NCBI GenBank assembly: GCA_020747065.1 | Contig: JAGMVK010000005.1 | Location: 2,666,001 to 2,730,000, forward strand | DNA: 64,000 nt | Direction of reading: 5' to 3' | Source of the DNA: Cadophora sp. MPI-SDFR-AT-0126 | Taxonomy: Eukaryota; Ascomycota; Leotiomycetes; Helotiales; Ploettnerulaceae | Shown here: one piece after another, positions 1 to 10,989 of the stretch | How positions within the stretch are numbered: the stretch's first letter is position 1 | Layout of the letters: every line of letters begins with the position of its first letter | Position numbers and translations under genes: made by a program | The notes under the pieces: model-generated | What the model was told of the DNA's origin: nothing | Seen by the model: the letters and a program-made list of their open reading frames with translations, nothing else | Database searches by the model: none

Positions 1-102
1 CATGGGTTCAGCGTTCGTGGGGATTTGAGCATCAAGGAGGTGAGACTGGCAAAGGAACGAGCTTTCAAAGGGGCTGTGGATTGGTTCAAGGATTGGTTGT
101 AA
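1..102 (+). CDS. dienelactone hydrolase-like protein, C-terminal end (partial)
   Basis: The frame is open from the window edge and gives 33 residues before a TAA at 100-102. It begins H-G-F-x-V-R-G-D and ends in an A-V-D-W-F-K-D-W-L helix. Dienelactone hydrolase-family alpha/beta hydrolases end this way: the catalytic His lies in an HGF/HGW turn, followed by a final amphipathic helix with a WF pair. The rest of the gene lies left of the window, so substrate and length cannot be judged. The assignment rests on a short motif only. Confidence 0.6.
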   Translation, partial: HGFSVRGDLSIKEVRLAKERAFKGAVDWFKDWL

Positions 103-1349
103 CAATGAAGGGAGAAATATATCACCGTGCGATCTATTTACGACGACAGAAATCTTTGTTGCATGTGATAAAACCAGGAAGAATTTGGAGGACGACGAAG
201 TGTCCTAGGTCGAGAGACTGAGCACAGCCACCGGGTTTAGCAATAAGCCACTAAAAATCTAGCGCAAACCGGCCTGCGTGGCGGAGTCTTCCCCCAACTT
301 CCCTGACAATTAGAACCCTTCGCTTCTTTCTTTCTTTCTATCCACCACGGCACTCAGATGTATTCTCTTTCCATTCGACTTCCAAGTTGACGAGTTATCA
401 TCATTGGTATAATCAAGCATTCCTCAAAATACCCCTAGTCGATCAGCTTTACGGTTCATATCTTCAGCACCATCATATGCTAGCTTTTCCCACTAACAAA
501 GTACGCCCTTCATGCCCATCTCTTTGGGACTCCGAAAGTCCTATTCCTTGGAAGAGTAGATAGAGATTCTGAGATCCAACCTCAGACTCAAACTTTCACG
601 AATCGATAAGGCATCCTCGTGATGGCTCTCTATCGACCCACAGTCCCAAGCCAACCTGGGATCGGGTGGTTCTGTCTCGACTCCTGTGCTCAGCCGCATG
701 GTTAACTACCAGCTTGGCTACCACAGGGCACTTATCCTTCTTTACTTGCGTGCTTTTCATTTTGCAGCTGCAAACCCCAAACGCTGCCTCATGCGGGGTT
801 CCCTAAGGACAAGTGGAGCCCTCAACTGTGGTACGAATTGTACAGCCTCCTGACTAACACTCCCTAAGTCTTGTCAAGGCTGAAGCTAAATTTTGGCAGG
901 TGTACACCATCAGGAGTCATCGGCTTCGTGCCTAGAGTGTGAGCTCAATATGAGATCGCCCTGATGTCGAGGCGGCGATCATGCTCGAAGTCGGAATTGT
1001 CCACGAGTTGTGTTCGCGGCAGTCATGGCGACCGTGTTGGCAAGTGACCAGACAAGACAACTTTCAAGATCACTAAGCCTTGAACCGAGTGGATCGATAC
1101 ATGTAAGATGATGAGCTGTTCTGAATTGTCCTCTGTGGCCGAGGCGCTTCTTATCAATGGTTGGCTTCGCAAACTTCGTTAGCCTCAAGCTGTTGGTACC
1201 CATCCCCCTAAACCAATTCTGTACAAGACCGATCCCTTGCCTACTCAGCCTTCTGTGTAACCTCATCCATAAAACCCTGTGTCATGCATCACCAGAACTC
1301 ACAAGTAATATGCGTGCCGCCGGTATTGCAACATCCAGGTACCTCCAAT
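103..1349. other. gene-free stretch
   Basis: I see no supported gene here, only short frames without motifs. A small TTTC microsatellite lies near 326-338. The stretch should hold the 3' end of the hydrolase gene and the promoter of the Zn2Cys6 gene. Confidence 0.4.
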
Positions 1350-3415
1350 ATGGCAACGAAACCTGAACTTACGTCCAATGGCTCACAGAAGAGGGAGGTC
1401 CGGACTCGTCAGCGAGCCTCAACTTCGTGTACGGAGTGTAGAAGACGAAAACAGAAGGTGCGTACTTGTCCATTGTCATGATGGCGTGGCTGATGACAGG
1501 GTCGTCAGTGTAATCAAGCCAAAGATAAACCGTGTAACAACTGCGCGAGAAGATACCCTCCAGTTCCTTGTACTTATGACAGTTTCAGGTTTGTACAGAG
1601 TCCCACGAGGAAGGTGACAGCCTGAATACTAAAGAGTCATAGGAGAACATCGAAGTACAAGGAGAGTATTATTGACTTAAAGGTCACCGAGGCGAAACTC
1701 GAAGAGTCGGAGTCGGATGACTCGGAACTCCTCTCTCCAATTTACGAGATAGAGAGTCCATTCGACCGAATTACTCAAAACGGCTTACCCCCAGCTCAGA
1801 CGCAAGGAGGCTACTCTCGATTCGACCCAACGGTATCTCTTGGGTTTCATGGTGTTCCTGTGGGGTCCGTCTCACCCGATGAGGACGGAATTCGGGACGA
1901 AGCCTGGTCACGTCAGGATGCTGTGGTTGTGAGGTCTGGCCAATACAAACCGGAACCGAAATCCTATAGACGTTCGGAATACGAACGCATAAGTATAGAT
2001 GGCGGTGGTGTAGCGATGGATCTCCTGGAGGTCCTACCAATCGAGTCCACTGGACGGAACGCCCAACTGTTCAAATTCTGTAAGCCTCACATCTCTCCAA
2101 AGCGCTTCGCACTGACACACAAAAGTCACCAACAGCCTTGCCCCATTCATGTCTTCGATCGATGGTAGCGAATCATCTGCTTCCTTCACCAGCCAGTGGC
2201 TACCTTTCGTGACTCAGTGCCCGATAACAATTCACGTTGTAATATTATCGGCTGCTTACTTCGAAGCTGCGTCGCGGAACGTAGATGTTGAGAAGTCTAT
2301 TGATGCAATATCATTGAAGGCGAGGCTAATCACTCTCATCAACGAGCATATTGCCGGGCATGGTAACGGTGTCAGTGATGAGTCGATAGCGGCGGTCATG
2401 TCTCTGGCCTCAAATGAAGTAAGTACCTCTCCAAGGCCTTTTAGATTTTATGCTAATTAGCCCAGTCGATCTATTCCGACCAGAGAAGTACGATGGCTCA
2501 TATGCGGGGTCTGAGAGACATGATCCAGACGAGAGGAGGAGTAAATAATCTCAATTTCGGGCTTCTTCGAAAAATGCTTCTGAGGTATGATCTCCGATCA
2601 AGTTGAAGACGAAAGCTAACCTGACAGAACTGACTATCAGATTGCAAGTACCTACGAATGCGAAACAATCTTGGACAATAGTCATGAACTTCCCGTTCCC
2701 CTCCTGAAGTCATTCCCACTAGAGCTAGATAGCCCAATTTTACGGTCGCATATTCCGTTTGTGGATCTCGTCACAATTCACAAAATCAGTATCGAGACCG
2801 CAATACTTCTCGATGACGCAAGGATATTGACTATATCGGTCCTGAGTCTGAGGCAGAATGAGACTTCAAAGACTAGATTACTACGAAACATCCACACCAT
2901 CCACCAAAGACTCACTTCAACTCGCCACAAACCCAAACTCAACGAACGACTCCGTATATCAAGCTTGTCGCTCGACAGCGATAATTTACAGCTCCGCAAT
3001 CCTAACACGAACACCTCTCTCAAAATCATGTACCCCCCATCTATTCCGACAGCTCTGGACATCCATGTGGCACGTCCCCCTCAAACGCTGGAAACAGGTC
3101 CCGGGCATTTTCATCTGGATCCTTCTAGTGGCCAGTCCCTTCGCCAGGAATAAACCCGAGGGCAGGTTCTTCAAGGCGTTCACTCCTGCGACGATAATGG
3201 CGATGGGACTTGTTGATTGGGATACGATGATGGTAACTTTGAAAGGGTTCTTGACTGTTCAGAGGTGGCTGGGTGGGGTTGTGGGGGATTTGGTTCTGCC
3301 GGTTATGGGATCGGGGCCGTCAACGACGCCGGAGGGGGGGGGCAGCCGGTTTGGACTATGTCGGAGGCGTCTGTTGATACCATTTCGTATGGAGTGTAGT
3401 TGTAATGTCTTCTAG
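1350..3415 (+). CDS. Zn(II)2Cys6 fungal transcription factor, multi-exon
   Basis: Probable nuclear DNA-binding regulator. Exon 1 (1350-1457) encodes C-T-E-C-R-R-R-K-Q-K, and after an intron (about 1458-1508) exon 2 continues with C-x8-C-x2-C-x8-C, together giving a complete six-cysteine zinc cluster. Further exons are visible at about 1643-2080, 2149-2418, 2467-2586 and 2630-3415; they encode helices typical of the fungal_trans_2/DUF3468 regulatory domain, including M-R-G-L-R-D-M-I around 2502 and V-Y-Q-A-C-R-S around 2950. The start is the ATG at 1350; an upstream in-frame ATG at 1284 is possible. The 3' third needs one more small intron, about 2790-2850, or carries a frameshift there. A long G run near 3337 makes the last 25 codons uncertain. 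Target genes are unknown. Confidence 0.75.
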
Positions 3416-4682
3416 TTGGTAGTAGCAATGTATCCACTACGTTTTGTGCAGTCGCATTCAAGGGCGTGGCGCGCCCGAGTACTCCATAAATTTAGTAACA
3501 GACTGATATGTAGTTGCTTTGCCAATGTTTAACAATTGACCTTCGCAAGTGCACTCTTATCTTCGTGGACAGACGAGTAAGAATCTTTATGGATAAGAAA
3601 TGGTTTATAAAGACCATCCTAGCGGATGACCACGAGGATTTTGAAAGGCAGAAGCAACAACGACATTCGTGCACAAAAGTCGGTACACGTTGAGCCTCAA
3701 CGTCAAACGAAGAAAGCAAGCAAGAGCAAAAAGTTAAATCGCATGATGATATTCAGTCAGATGAAAAGGGGGACCACCTGTTCGCTTGTACTTTTTCTCA
3801 ACTCATCCACTGTTATTTAAAAGTGTGCGGGATAACTTGATACATCAAGGGCAGGGGACACTTTAACAAGTGCACACCAATGGCTCAGTTGCAAGGTGTC
3901 TAATAAGCTAATCAGTCAGCCATCAGCTGAGCTTCTAGTTTGCCTCTAATAATGCACTCAGGCACTGTAGATGAAGAGGAATAGCTGAGTCCAGACTCGA
4001 TACAAGTATTGGGAGGCGAGCGATTTATTTACGCTTTTCATGGGAGACTTTGGGTGAACATTATTTAGCAGAGTAACGGACGAAACTGAAGCTTCTATAT
4101 AGTGCACTCAATGTAGTCTGGTATCTCGGTCTGTGATCGGTCCTCCAACGTCCCCCTTTTGTATTATTGATCAGACGTCAACAATTGTGCCTTGAAGTGG
4201 CATTCAGCATGTATGCCGTGATAGTCACCAGTACTCTCGTACTTGATCCATATTTTCATTTCTTCTGCCCTTGAAAAAGACTGGGGTTGGCGAGCTTCCG
4301 CCTAGGATTATCGTTCTGTTAATCTAGTCGGCCTCAGCGAGTGAATATGTGCAAGCTTCAGGACCAGACCGCGAAACCTACCTCAGTACAAAGTCACCTT
4401 TGCTATTTGGGGTCATTTATCTGAGGAGAGATGATTTTAGGCATGATTGATGATGAATAAGGAAAAGTCAAGTTCGTTTCAGGAGGAAGACTTCTGAACG
4501 AGACAGCAAATGTCGGGGAAAGTGGGTCCTGAAATTCATTATTCTTTCCCCCCTTCCTCACACAAATTCTGACAAATTGCCATAGCTCGTATTGGGATCA
4601 TATCACACCTTCTTCCCTCGTCGAGCATTGTGCCCGAACTACAATTCGTTCAATTGAGTTGATTTGCTTCTTCTGCCTCACT
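3416..4682. other. gene-free stretch
   Basis: I find no coding frame with recognisable content and no RNA gene. The final 150 bases are pyrimidine-rich, as in a fungal promoter or leader in front of the following nuclease locus. Confidence 0.4.
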
Positions 4683-5458
4683 ATGGACACCAATATCCAC
4701 ATCATGCTGGATCTCGAATGTACGTCTGTCACAGCCCCAAATCCATGCATCATCGAGATCGGAGCTGTCTACTTCGACCTCGACACCGGCCACGAGTACG
4801 GACACTACCGCACAGCAGTAAACCTTCAATCATGCACGATGGCCGGCCTGGTCACCGACCGTGACACCATGGATTGGCTTGAGAGAAACATCCCCCAGAA
4901 ACTAGATGCAAGCAAAATTGCTCCTACGACTATTTCTCAAGCTCTCCAAGAGCTGACCGCCTTTCTCAACATCAGCCAACAGGCCACTAAACGCCGTCTT
5001 GAAGAGCTAGGACGAGCAAATAGCGCTTCTGAGATTCGCGTATGGGGTAATGGCGCAACAGTCGATAACTCTGGATCGCTTCGGCATACAAAGTTTGTAG
5101 ATTGCGAAAACCGTGGAAAAACATATGTGATATGTGTGTGATGATGCTTGTGAGGAATTATGGCGACTTTGTTGGGAGGAATTTTCCGAAAGAGGTGTTT
5201 CAGGGGGTGAAGCATGATGCGATTGATGATGCGAGGCATCAGGTGAGGTATTTGGTTAAAGCTAGAAAGGCTATTCTGGAGTTGATCGGAAGGGGAGGTG
5301 CATTGGAGAGTGCGATCTCTAGTGCCGGAGTGGATGCTGGCGGTAGAATGGTGGCGAAGAGACCCAGAGATGTACCGGAAGATAGAACGATTGTCAAGAA
5401 GAGATATGTCGTCGCCAAAACCGAATCACAGCACCATGGTCATCTGTTACCTCATTAG
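4683..5458 (+). pseudogene. DEDDh 3'-5' exonuclease (Rv2179c-like), frameshifted
   Basis: The first part (from ATG 4683) carries motif I as M-L-D-L-E followed by I-I-E-I-G-A-V. Motif II lies in W-G-N-G-A-T-V-D-N, ending near 5068. The sequence then leaves frame: A-S-A-Y-K, the R-K-P-W segment and motif III (K-H-D-A-I-D-D-A, H-x4-D) are read one frame over, up to a TAG at 5456. All five DEDDh catalytic residues exist, but one base is missing between 5066 and 5075 relative to a continuous frame. No GT..AG intron repairs it without removing motif II. Family members remove nucleotides from the 3' end of RNA or DNA. Beyond the TAG the same frame stays open into the next entry, so the two may once have been one gene. 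A sequencing error is the alternative. Confidence 0.7.
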
Positions 5459-5596
5459 TCTTCGGCACAGTCTTCAGTACCACCTATTCAGTTTGTCGGA
5501 GGCGTCCTCACTCCCAACCAAGGTGAGCACGAAACCAACGCCTTACAACCCATTTTGAGATTGGAGCAATCTGGCACATCACCTGATCTTGGACAT

Positions 5597-7358
5597 GGCA
5601 TGTCTCACATGTTGCACACATCTTCACGAGATATGGGAGCTCCGGCAAGAATGCCAGCCATGAGCTCAAATGAACGAGGAAGTACAAAGTTGAAGCCTGC
5701 TGGAATTGGGTCATGGGTCATGAAGGCTGCTCCGAAGCCGTTCTCAGGAGGGCGCCTCGGTGTCGATAAGACGCCGTTGTCCAAGTCAAGTAGCGAAGCT
5801 GAGAGAATGGAGGCACGTCCATTTGGCCGGGGCCAGATATCATTGCAGGATGCCAGTCGTGAAAGTGGCAAATTGCTCAGCAAAGGCGGTAAAGCCACTG
5901 GTCATGAAGTCGAGCGGACCGCGCGGAATGAAATTACTTCAAATCCTGGGTCTTCTCTTGATACCGATCGTGTCATAGTAGGCGAAGACGATAGCCAGCT
6001 AATGCTCCTCGGGACCTACAAATATCCACCTGGCATAGTTCCCGATCATCCCTGCGAATATACGAGAGACCAGGACTTCAAAGTGTCGAAGTTTGGCATG
6101 AGCCAAACCCGAACCAAAATCGAAATTACTACATCACTCAAGACTTCACTAGATGCCATCAAGGCCCTTCCGCTCACACCAAAAGAACAAGAACAAATCA
6201 TGCGTGGCTCACCGAATAGGAACGCCTGGTCGCTCCTGCGTAACATTGAATTCAGTCGAGCACTGACTTTCTCTCCGAACTTTCAATCAATGATCAAGGA
6301 TCACCAGGTGTCATTGTTGAATGGATGGGGACTGGGAATTGATCACGAAGCAACCTGCTTGACGCTTCCTGGAGAGTGGATCTCATCATCGCCAGAGGCA
6401 TTGCATCAAATGTGGCTGAAGAATACGGCGGATGTTCTAACGCGATTCCTTCCCAAGGATCGGAATGGTCAATTGCTCCGAACTTACCAGCGAGCCATGT
6501 TTCGAGTGGATTCCTTGAATTGAGCACAAAGTCTCGGCCGACTCAACGAAGGCGAGGATCTTCGCCACTGTTGCAAATGCTACGACAGGCAAGATGATGG
6601 ATACTGACAAAACTAAACATGCGTCTCACACATGTGGCAATCCATACTGCTTGATCCCAAGACACATCAACATGGAAGATCCAAATTTAAATTATCAGCG
6701 TGACGGATGTAGGCTCAGAGCCCTGGAACTGCGAAGGAAAGGTTTGCCTGTTTCCTGGAAATGCGGTGTTCACGGACCTGGAGAGGATGACTGTCTGATG
6801 CAGTTGATGGCCTTGACAGACGTCGAACGGATGAACTTGCAGTTGTCTCTGCATTTAGGACACCCCTTGACAAATCCGATCCAAGACCCGAAGCATGGAT
6901 TCGTAACTGAAGTCAGAAGTTTTGAGGACTTCGACGGGGGATTCAACTTTGGGACAAAAGATCCGTCCTTGGACAGACTGATGGTTTACTTTCATGGAGA
7001 AAGAGAGAAGATGGCGGATCCAAAGGCTTCCTGTCCGCTTTGTGGAAGAACCTGGCTTGTAGCATCCGTAGTGCTGTTAAACCACATTGTCAAGGACCAC
7101 GCAAGTCACAAACAGTTGGTATCTGCAGTTCTTCAAGTTGCAAAGGAGTTGATATCAGACATCGAGATGAGGCGAAAGGGAAGTAAGGCTGCTAAGGTTT
7201 CAAGTGTCATTGGCCAAATATCACAGTCGTTGTTGGAGACTGAGGCAACGCTCGACAGGGATCAAGTAATTGAAATCATCAGAAAAGGCCAAAAACTCCC
7301 AAAGAAGAGATATACGACTGTTGAGGAGGAAATGGATAAGGAGGATGAAGAGAGGTAA
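5597..7358 (+). pseudogene. protein with I-PpoI-type His-Me zinc motif and C2H2 finger, interrupted
   Basis: Two long frames are separated by defects. The first (open from 5459, first ATG 5597) runs to a TGA at 6521; past that stop the same frame continues with a C-C-K-C and D-G-Y segment to a second TGA at 6605. The sequence then resumes one frame over (from 6594) to 7358. In the second frame, counting from 6594, His12, Cys14, Cys19, His24, Asn33 and Cys39 match the I-PpoI active-site and zinc-loop residues His98, Cys100, Cys105, His110, Asn119 and Cys125 in exact spacing. Cys57, His60 and Cys67 could complete a second zinc site, and Cys147-x2-Cys150-x13-His164-x4-His169 is a C2H2 finger. 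The C-terminus is charged. Function is unknown; related motifs occur in homing and other His-Me nucleases. An unrecognised intron is possible, but I found no good splice pair. Confidence 0.6.
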
Positions 7359-7638
7359 TTGCGAGTTGGAGTTGTGATTGTTTGAATTATGAAGCTCGAT
7401 GGTGCGAGGAAATGCCTGTACTCGTGGTTGGAGTGACTGCCGGTCATCCACTTTGAATGAGGCATAGACCAGCTCACGAAATCAGACTGCGACACTTGCA
7501 TTTTTGGAGTTTCTTACGTCCAGCCAATACGTTAGTTGGTGGACTTGACACTTACAGCTGGGAATTAGATCTCAACTTCAATGGAGAAGAACCGGTTGAA
7601 GCGTCTGGTAGTGAGATGTCGGCAATATATCGCGGAAT

Positions 7639-8449
7639 CTAGGCCAGCGGATGACCAACCACTGCCTGACGAGCTGCTATGAAACGGTACAAGTCGCTAC
7701 ATTCTTCTTCCTCGTCGATATCGATAGGGTCGCCACGTTGGTGGATTGGGTAGAAAAGCTTTATTTTTGCTTCGGCACGTTCATCCCAATTTCCTTTAAT
7801 CATGTGGACAGGCTCAATGCATTTCATTGCGTATGTGATTGTGGCTCTTCAGTGCACGATGCACATCTGCTTTACCACTGTGAACACAAGTTATTATTGG
7901 CCGCGAAGTATCTCTCCCTTTTTTCCGGAATTGTCACTACCACGTTGGTGAGTACTTGACATGACATCGAAAAGTGCAGGGGAATGTGTTTCAACTTCCA
8001 GAGTCATGGCCAGTCCAAATAGGTCCCCATCACGAAGGCCTCCAGTCGCGCCGCAACATCTACGCCGCACATGCCAGCCGGTCTGCTCATCAAACGATTG
8101 GCAGCAAGCACGTTTAGCAATTGCTCAGACGACATCGAGTTTTCCTCATAAGGTGTTGTCTAGGCCAGAATCCAGGCATCAAACTTAGAATGCAAAGCTC
8201 GCGTGAAACTCTAAATACGGAACTCCTCCAACGCCAGCATACTCTTCATGGAGGTCAAGAAGCTCCGTAACCTTCCCACCCAGAGTCCGGTGTCGACGAC
8301 ATCCAGCTTCCGTAGAGTCCTAGTGTGTCGAGCAATTGAGCTATTCCATCTTCACAAACCAACAAGCCCTCGAGCCTCAAAGACTGAAGCTCGGCCCATG
8401 TATACGTATGCTCGCCAACAATTCCACAACGGTTCATAACGAAGAACAA
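7639..8449 (-). pseudogene. decayed, truncated F-box/LRR-like paralogue (third copy)
   Basis: On the minus strand, 8449-8300 reads G-E-H-T-Y-T-W-A-E-L-Q-S-L-R-L-E-G, then L-V-C-E-D-G. This parallels the same block in the F-box copies at 11.6 and 13.8 kb. It is followed, one frame over, by T-L-R-K-L and L-E-E-F-R-I and then a stop. A later block, A-R-L-E-A-F-V, parallels V-E-A-F-V of the 11-12 kb copy. The F-box half is absent and several frames must be combined, so this is a remnant. Function was presumably substrate recognition in an SCF ubiquitin ligase, by analogy to the other copies. Confidence 0.5.
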
Positions 8450-8689
8450 CTCTTCTCATCTGTGTCGTCTTACCAGACACCCAATATCTCGACTTTGGAA
8501 GCACCTCTGTAGCCTCGTATGTTAACGAACTTTTAGCCGGAAGGATCAGGTTAAACTCAAAATACGACAGCGATGCGATTTGGCGGCGTAGCATTCATGC
8601 GGGAAATTTCTGCTGACCCGGGCTGCGGGATGACGGGTAGGGCCGCCTCCCCCTCAATGGCGTATCTTGGCTCTGCAGGTCATGAATAC

Positions 8690-9215
8690 TACCTTCCTGT
8701 AATTGTGGGGTTACTATTCTTACGAGGAGTAAGACCTATAGGATACCTGCAACCGTATAAGTACGAGGCTGAGATCCGGTGCCCAGGCTCATTCCTCTCT
8801 TGTAGTCGTTAGCGACACGTAGAAACTACGTAAAACTGTGTAAGTAATATACTTTTACCAGGTAACATACTTTGCCAAGCGCTTTTCTCATTTGTGTTCA
8901 CTAAGTTAGCGAGGCCTATAGAATCAGTTGCACCGTATCGTTACGAAGTAAGTCTGGTAACGAATTGTGCCCAGCTTCTTGTCTCACATGCGTTCACGAG
9001 CAAGACCTGTAGAATACCCGGCACCGTGTGGTTACGAGGTAGAGTACCGTGCCCACTGCCGAGGCGTTTGTCTCACTTGCGTTTACTAGCGATACCTAGA
9101 GAGTACATGTCCCCTGCAATTATGGCAAAGTATTTTGCCCAGGTGTTTATCTTGTTTGCGTTCATTAGCGATGCCTATAGAAATCATCGTACCGTATAAC
9201 TCTGGCGTACTCAGT
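8690..9215. repeat. degenerate tandem repeat, about six units of 83-94 bp
   Basis: Units share the order TGCCCAGG-like block, a (T)CTCA-TTGCGTTCA block, AGCGA-ACCTATAGAATAC, then CACCGTATA-TTACGAGG. The first block occurs at about 8779, 8872, 8966, 9049 and 9134, giving spacings of about 93, 94, 83 and 85. A further unit without a clear first block precedes 8779. Copies are clearly diverged. No coding logic fits; the short frame crossing the units looks fortuitous. Confidence 0.7.
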
Positions 9216-9569
9216 CACGTATGAAGATCCCTTATTCTAGTTTGTACGAACGGACGTATGATACGACATGAATGATCTGACAAATTTTCAAGGAACAACT
9301 GCTTTACGACACCGAGATGTTGCACTCACTTACTGCATGGGATCGATATCACTGAGGCCCTTGTTCACAAAGACAAAATGGACGAAAGATCCTTAGGATG
9401 GAGACCCCCATAACGTCAAACCCACCAGGAAAAGAAATATAAAGATGAGGAAGTCTTCAACAATATCTCTTCTTTCTTCATCGCATTAACCATCTCAAGC
9501 TCATTGCATCGATCTTCCATCGCTACCACATCTCCCGGTTTCCAGATTCAATCATAAAACAACTCCAAA

Positions 9570-10326
9570 ATGCAACTCCTCAACCTCACCGTTCTTCTCG
9601 GCCTTGCAGCATCAGTCTCAGCCATTGATGCCTCTCTCAGAGTCAGAGGCGGCTGCGATTCCCGCAGTGGAGGCCATACATGCACAAACTTGAACCCCAA
9701 TGTAAACATCCTCTCCTTCAATATATTCGGCACCCTCTAGAACCATAAAGTTGCTAACGTACCCCTGCAGAACTGCTGCGGTGTCCCCTCGGGATCTTAC
9801 AGCAGTCTCGTCTTCTACGCTGTCCCGACCAACTGGTTCATCGAGATCAGAGGACACGAGGGTGGCAACTGTGGCCGGGTCAAGACCGTCGACACTATAT
9901 CCGGCGCCACCGAGAAGTGTCTTAACAATGGGCCTTACACCGGAGCAGGCTACAGCTTTCTCTGTGAGTGCAAATTTTCACCTGCATTTCGCAATATCTT
10001 GAGATCTTGACCTGGAGACATGTCTTGGGATCTTTCTGAGACTCTGAGGATATGGGATACTGGGATCCACTGATTTAAGGAAAAGCAAGGCTGACTTTGA
10101 CACAGCGAGGAAGAGGCCAGGCGAGCAGATTCAAGAGGGTGCTTGTTCCCCATCGGAATCTTGCACTCCAGTCAAGCCGGATCAGTTGTTCCTTGCTGAT
10201 GGACAGAAGTACAACATTGTGGACATGGACACAGGTCTCCTTGAGGAATTGACCGGGCTTATGGAGAACGGATCTACGAAGGTGGATATCCCAGAAGTCT
10301 TCAAGACCTTTGAGATTTCTGCTTAG
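9570..10326 (-). other. strand note: the secreted-protein gene here is on the plus strand
   Basis: I see no feature on the minus strand of this interval; the frames there are shadows of the plus-strand secreted-protein gene. Confidence 0.3.
9570..10326 (+). CDS. small cysteine-rich secreted protein (effector candidate)
   Basis: Three exons (9570-9701, 9771-9963, 10106-10326) join in frame to 181 residues ending at TAG 10324. Both introns have GT..AG ends (gtaaac..ctgcag and gtgagt..cacag). Residues 1-19 form a clear signal peptide with a hydrophobic L-L-G-L-A-A core and a cut after S-V-S-A. The mature chain has about eight cysteines, among them G-G-C, H-T-C, N-C-C, N-C-G, E-K-C, G-A-C and E-S-C, consistent with disulfides. 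The C-terminal third is acidic and lacks cysteine. A TATA-like AAATATAAA lies near 9436. I recognise no enzymatic domain. Size, cysteine content and neighbours fit a secreted effector or cell-surface protein, which is inference. Confidence 0.8.
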
Positions 10327-10989
10327 ATATGGATAGTATTATGCTATGGATGTCTTGGAGGAAATAGTATGGTGCGAGGTGCGATTGTTGTCATTTTGCT
10401 ACATTCTCTGCTGCGCGCGCCAGCAAAGTTTTGTCCTGTCTTTACCTTTAGTTTCTTCTTTTGCACTTTGAATATAAAATACATCTTTGCCGGCAAAAAC
10501 ACTGTTAAAAATGAGAAGAAGAAGTGACAGTAGCTAGGTTACCTCCACAGGTGACTGTGACTCAGACTTTTTGAGAACGATGATGCTCAAGGACTACCAC
10601 CAAAATTAAGGGATTTACTTATTGACTATAATAGCCAACTGCGTGCTGCATACTGTACCTACCAACCAACGGGTGCCAAATGATTTCCAGGAGAACCCTC
10701 AAAGAATACTAAGCACAAAATTCAATCCCAAACGCCCAGACTGTTCTTGAACGCCCCTGAATACAACATGAAAGCCCTGGAATTGTGTCCTAAAACATAT
10801 GTATGGAACTCATGCGCCAATTCTGACACTATCCAACCGCGGAATCTTGTCTTTAATTCGTCGAAGAATTCTTCTCTTCGTCGTTGGAAGAGAAATTACA
10901 CCAGTAAAGTTCGTTGGTAGTAAGGAAGGATCATTGTGGAAGACGCCTGCCTGATTGTACCGTACCCATCGATATTGAAGCCATGTAGA
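10327..10989. other. gene-free stretch
   Basis: This is the shared 3' region of the convergent secreted-protein and F-box loci. I see no motif-bearing frame. Confidence 0.4.

Noticed and set aside
8894..9199. 101-codon frame across the tandem repeat
   Set aside because: The frame is not kept between units, so the repeat does not look coding.
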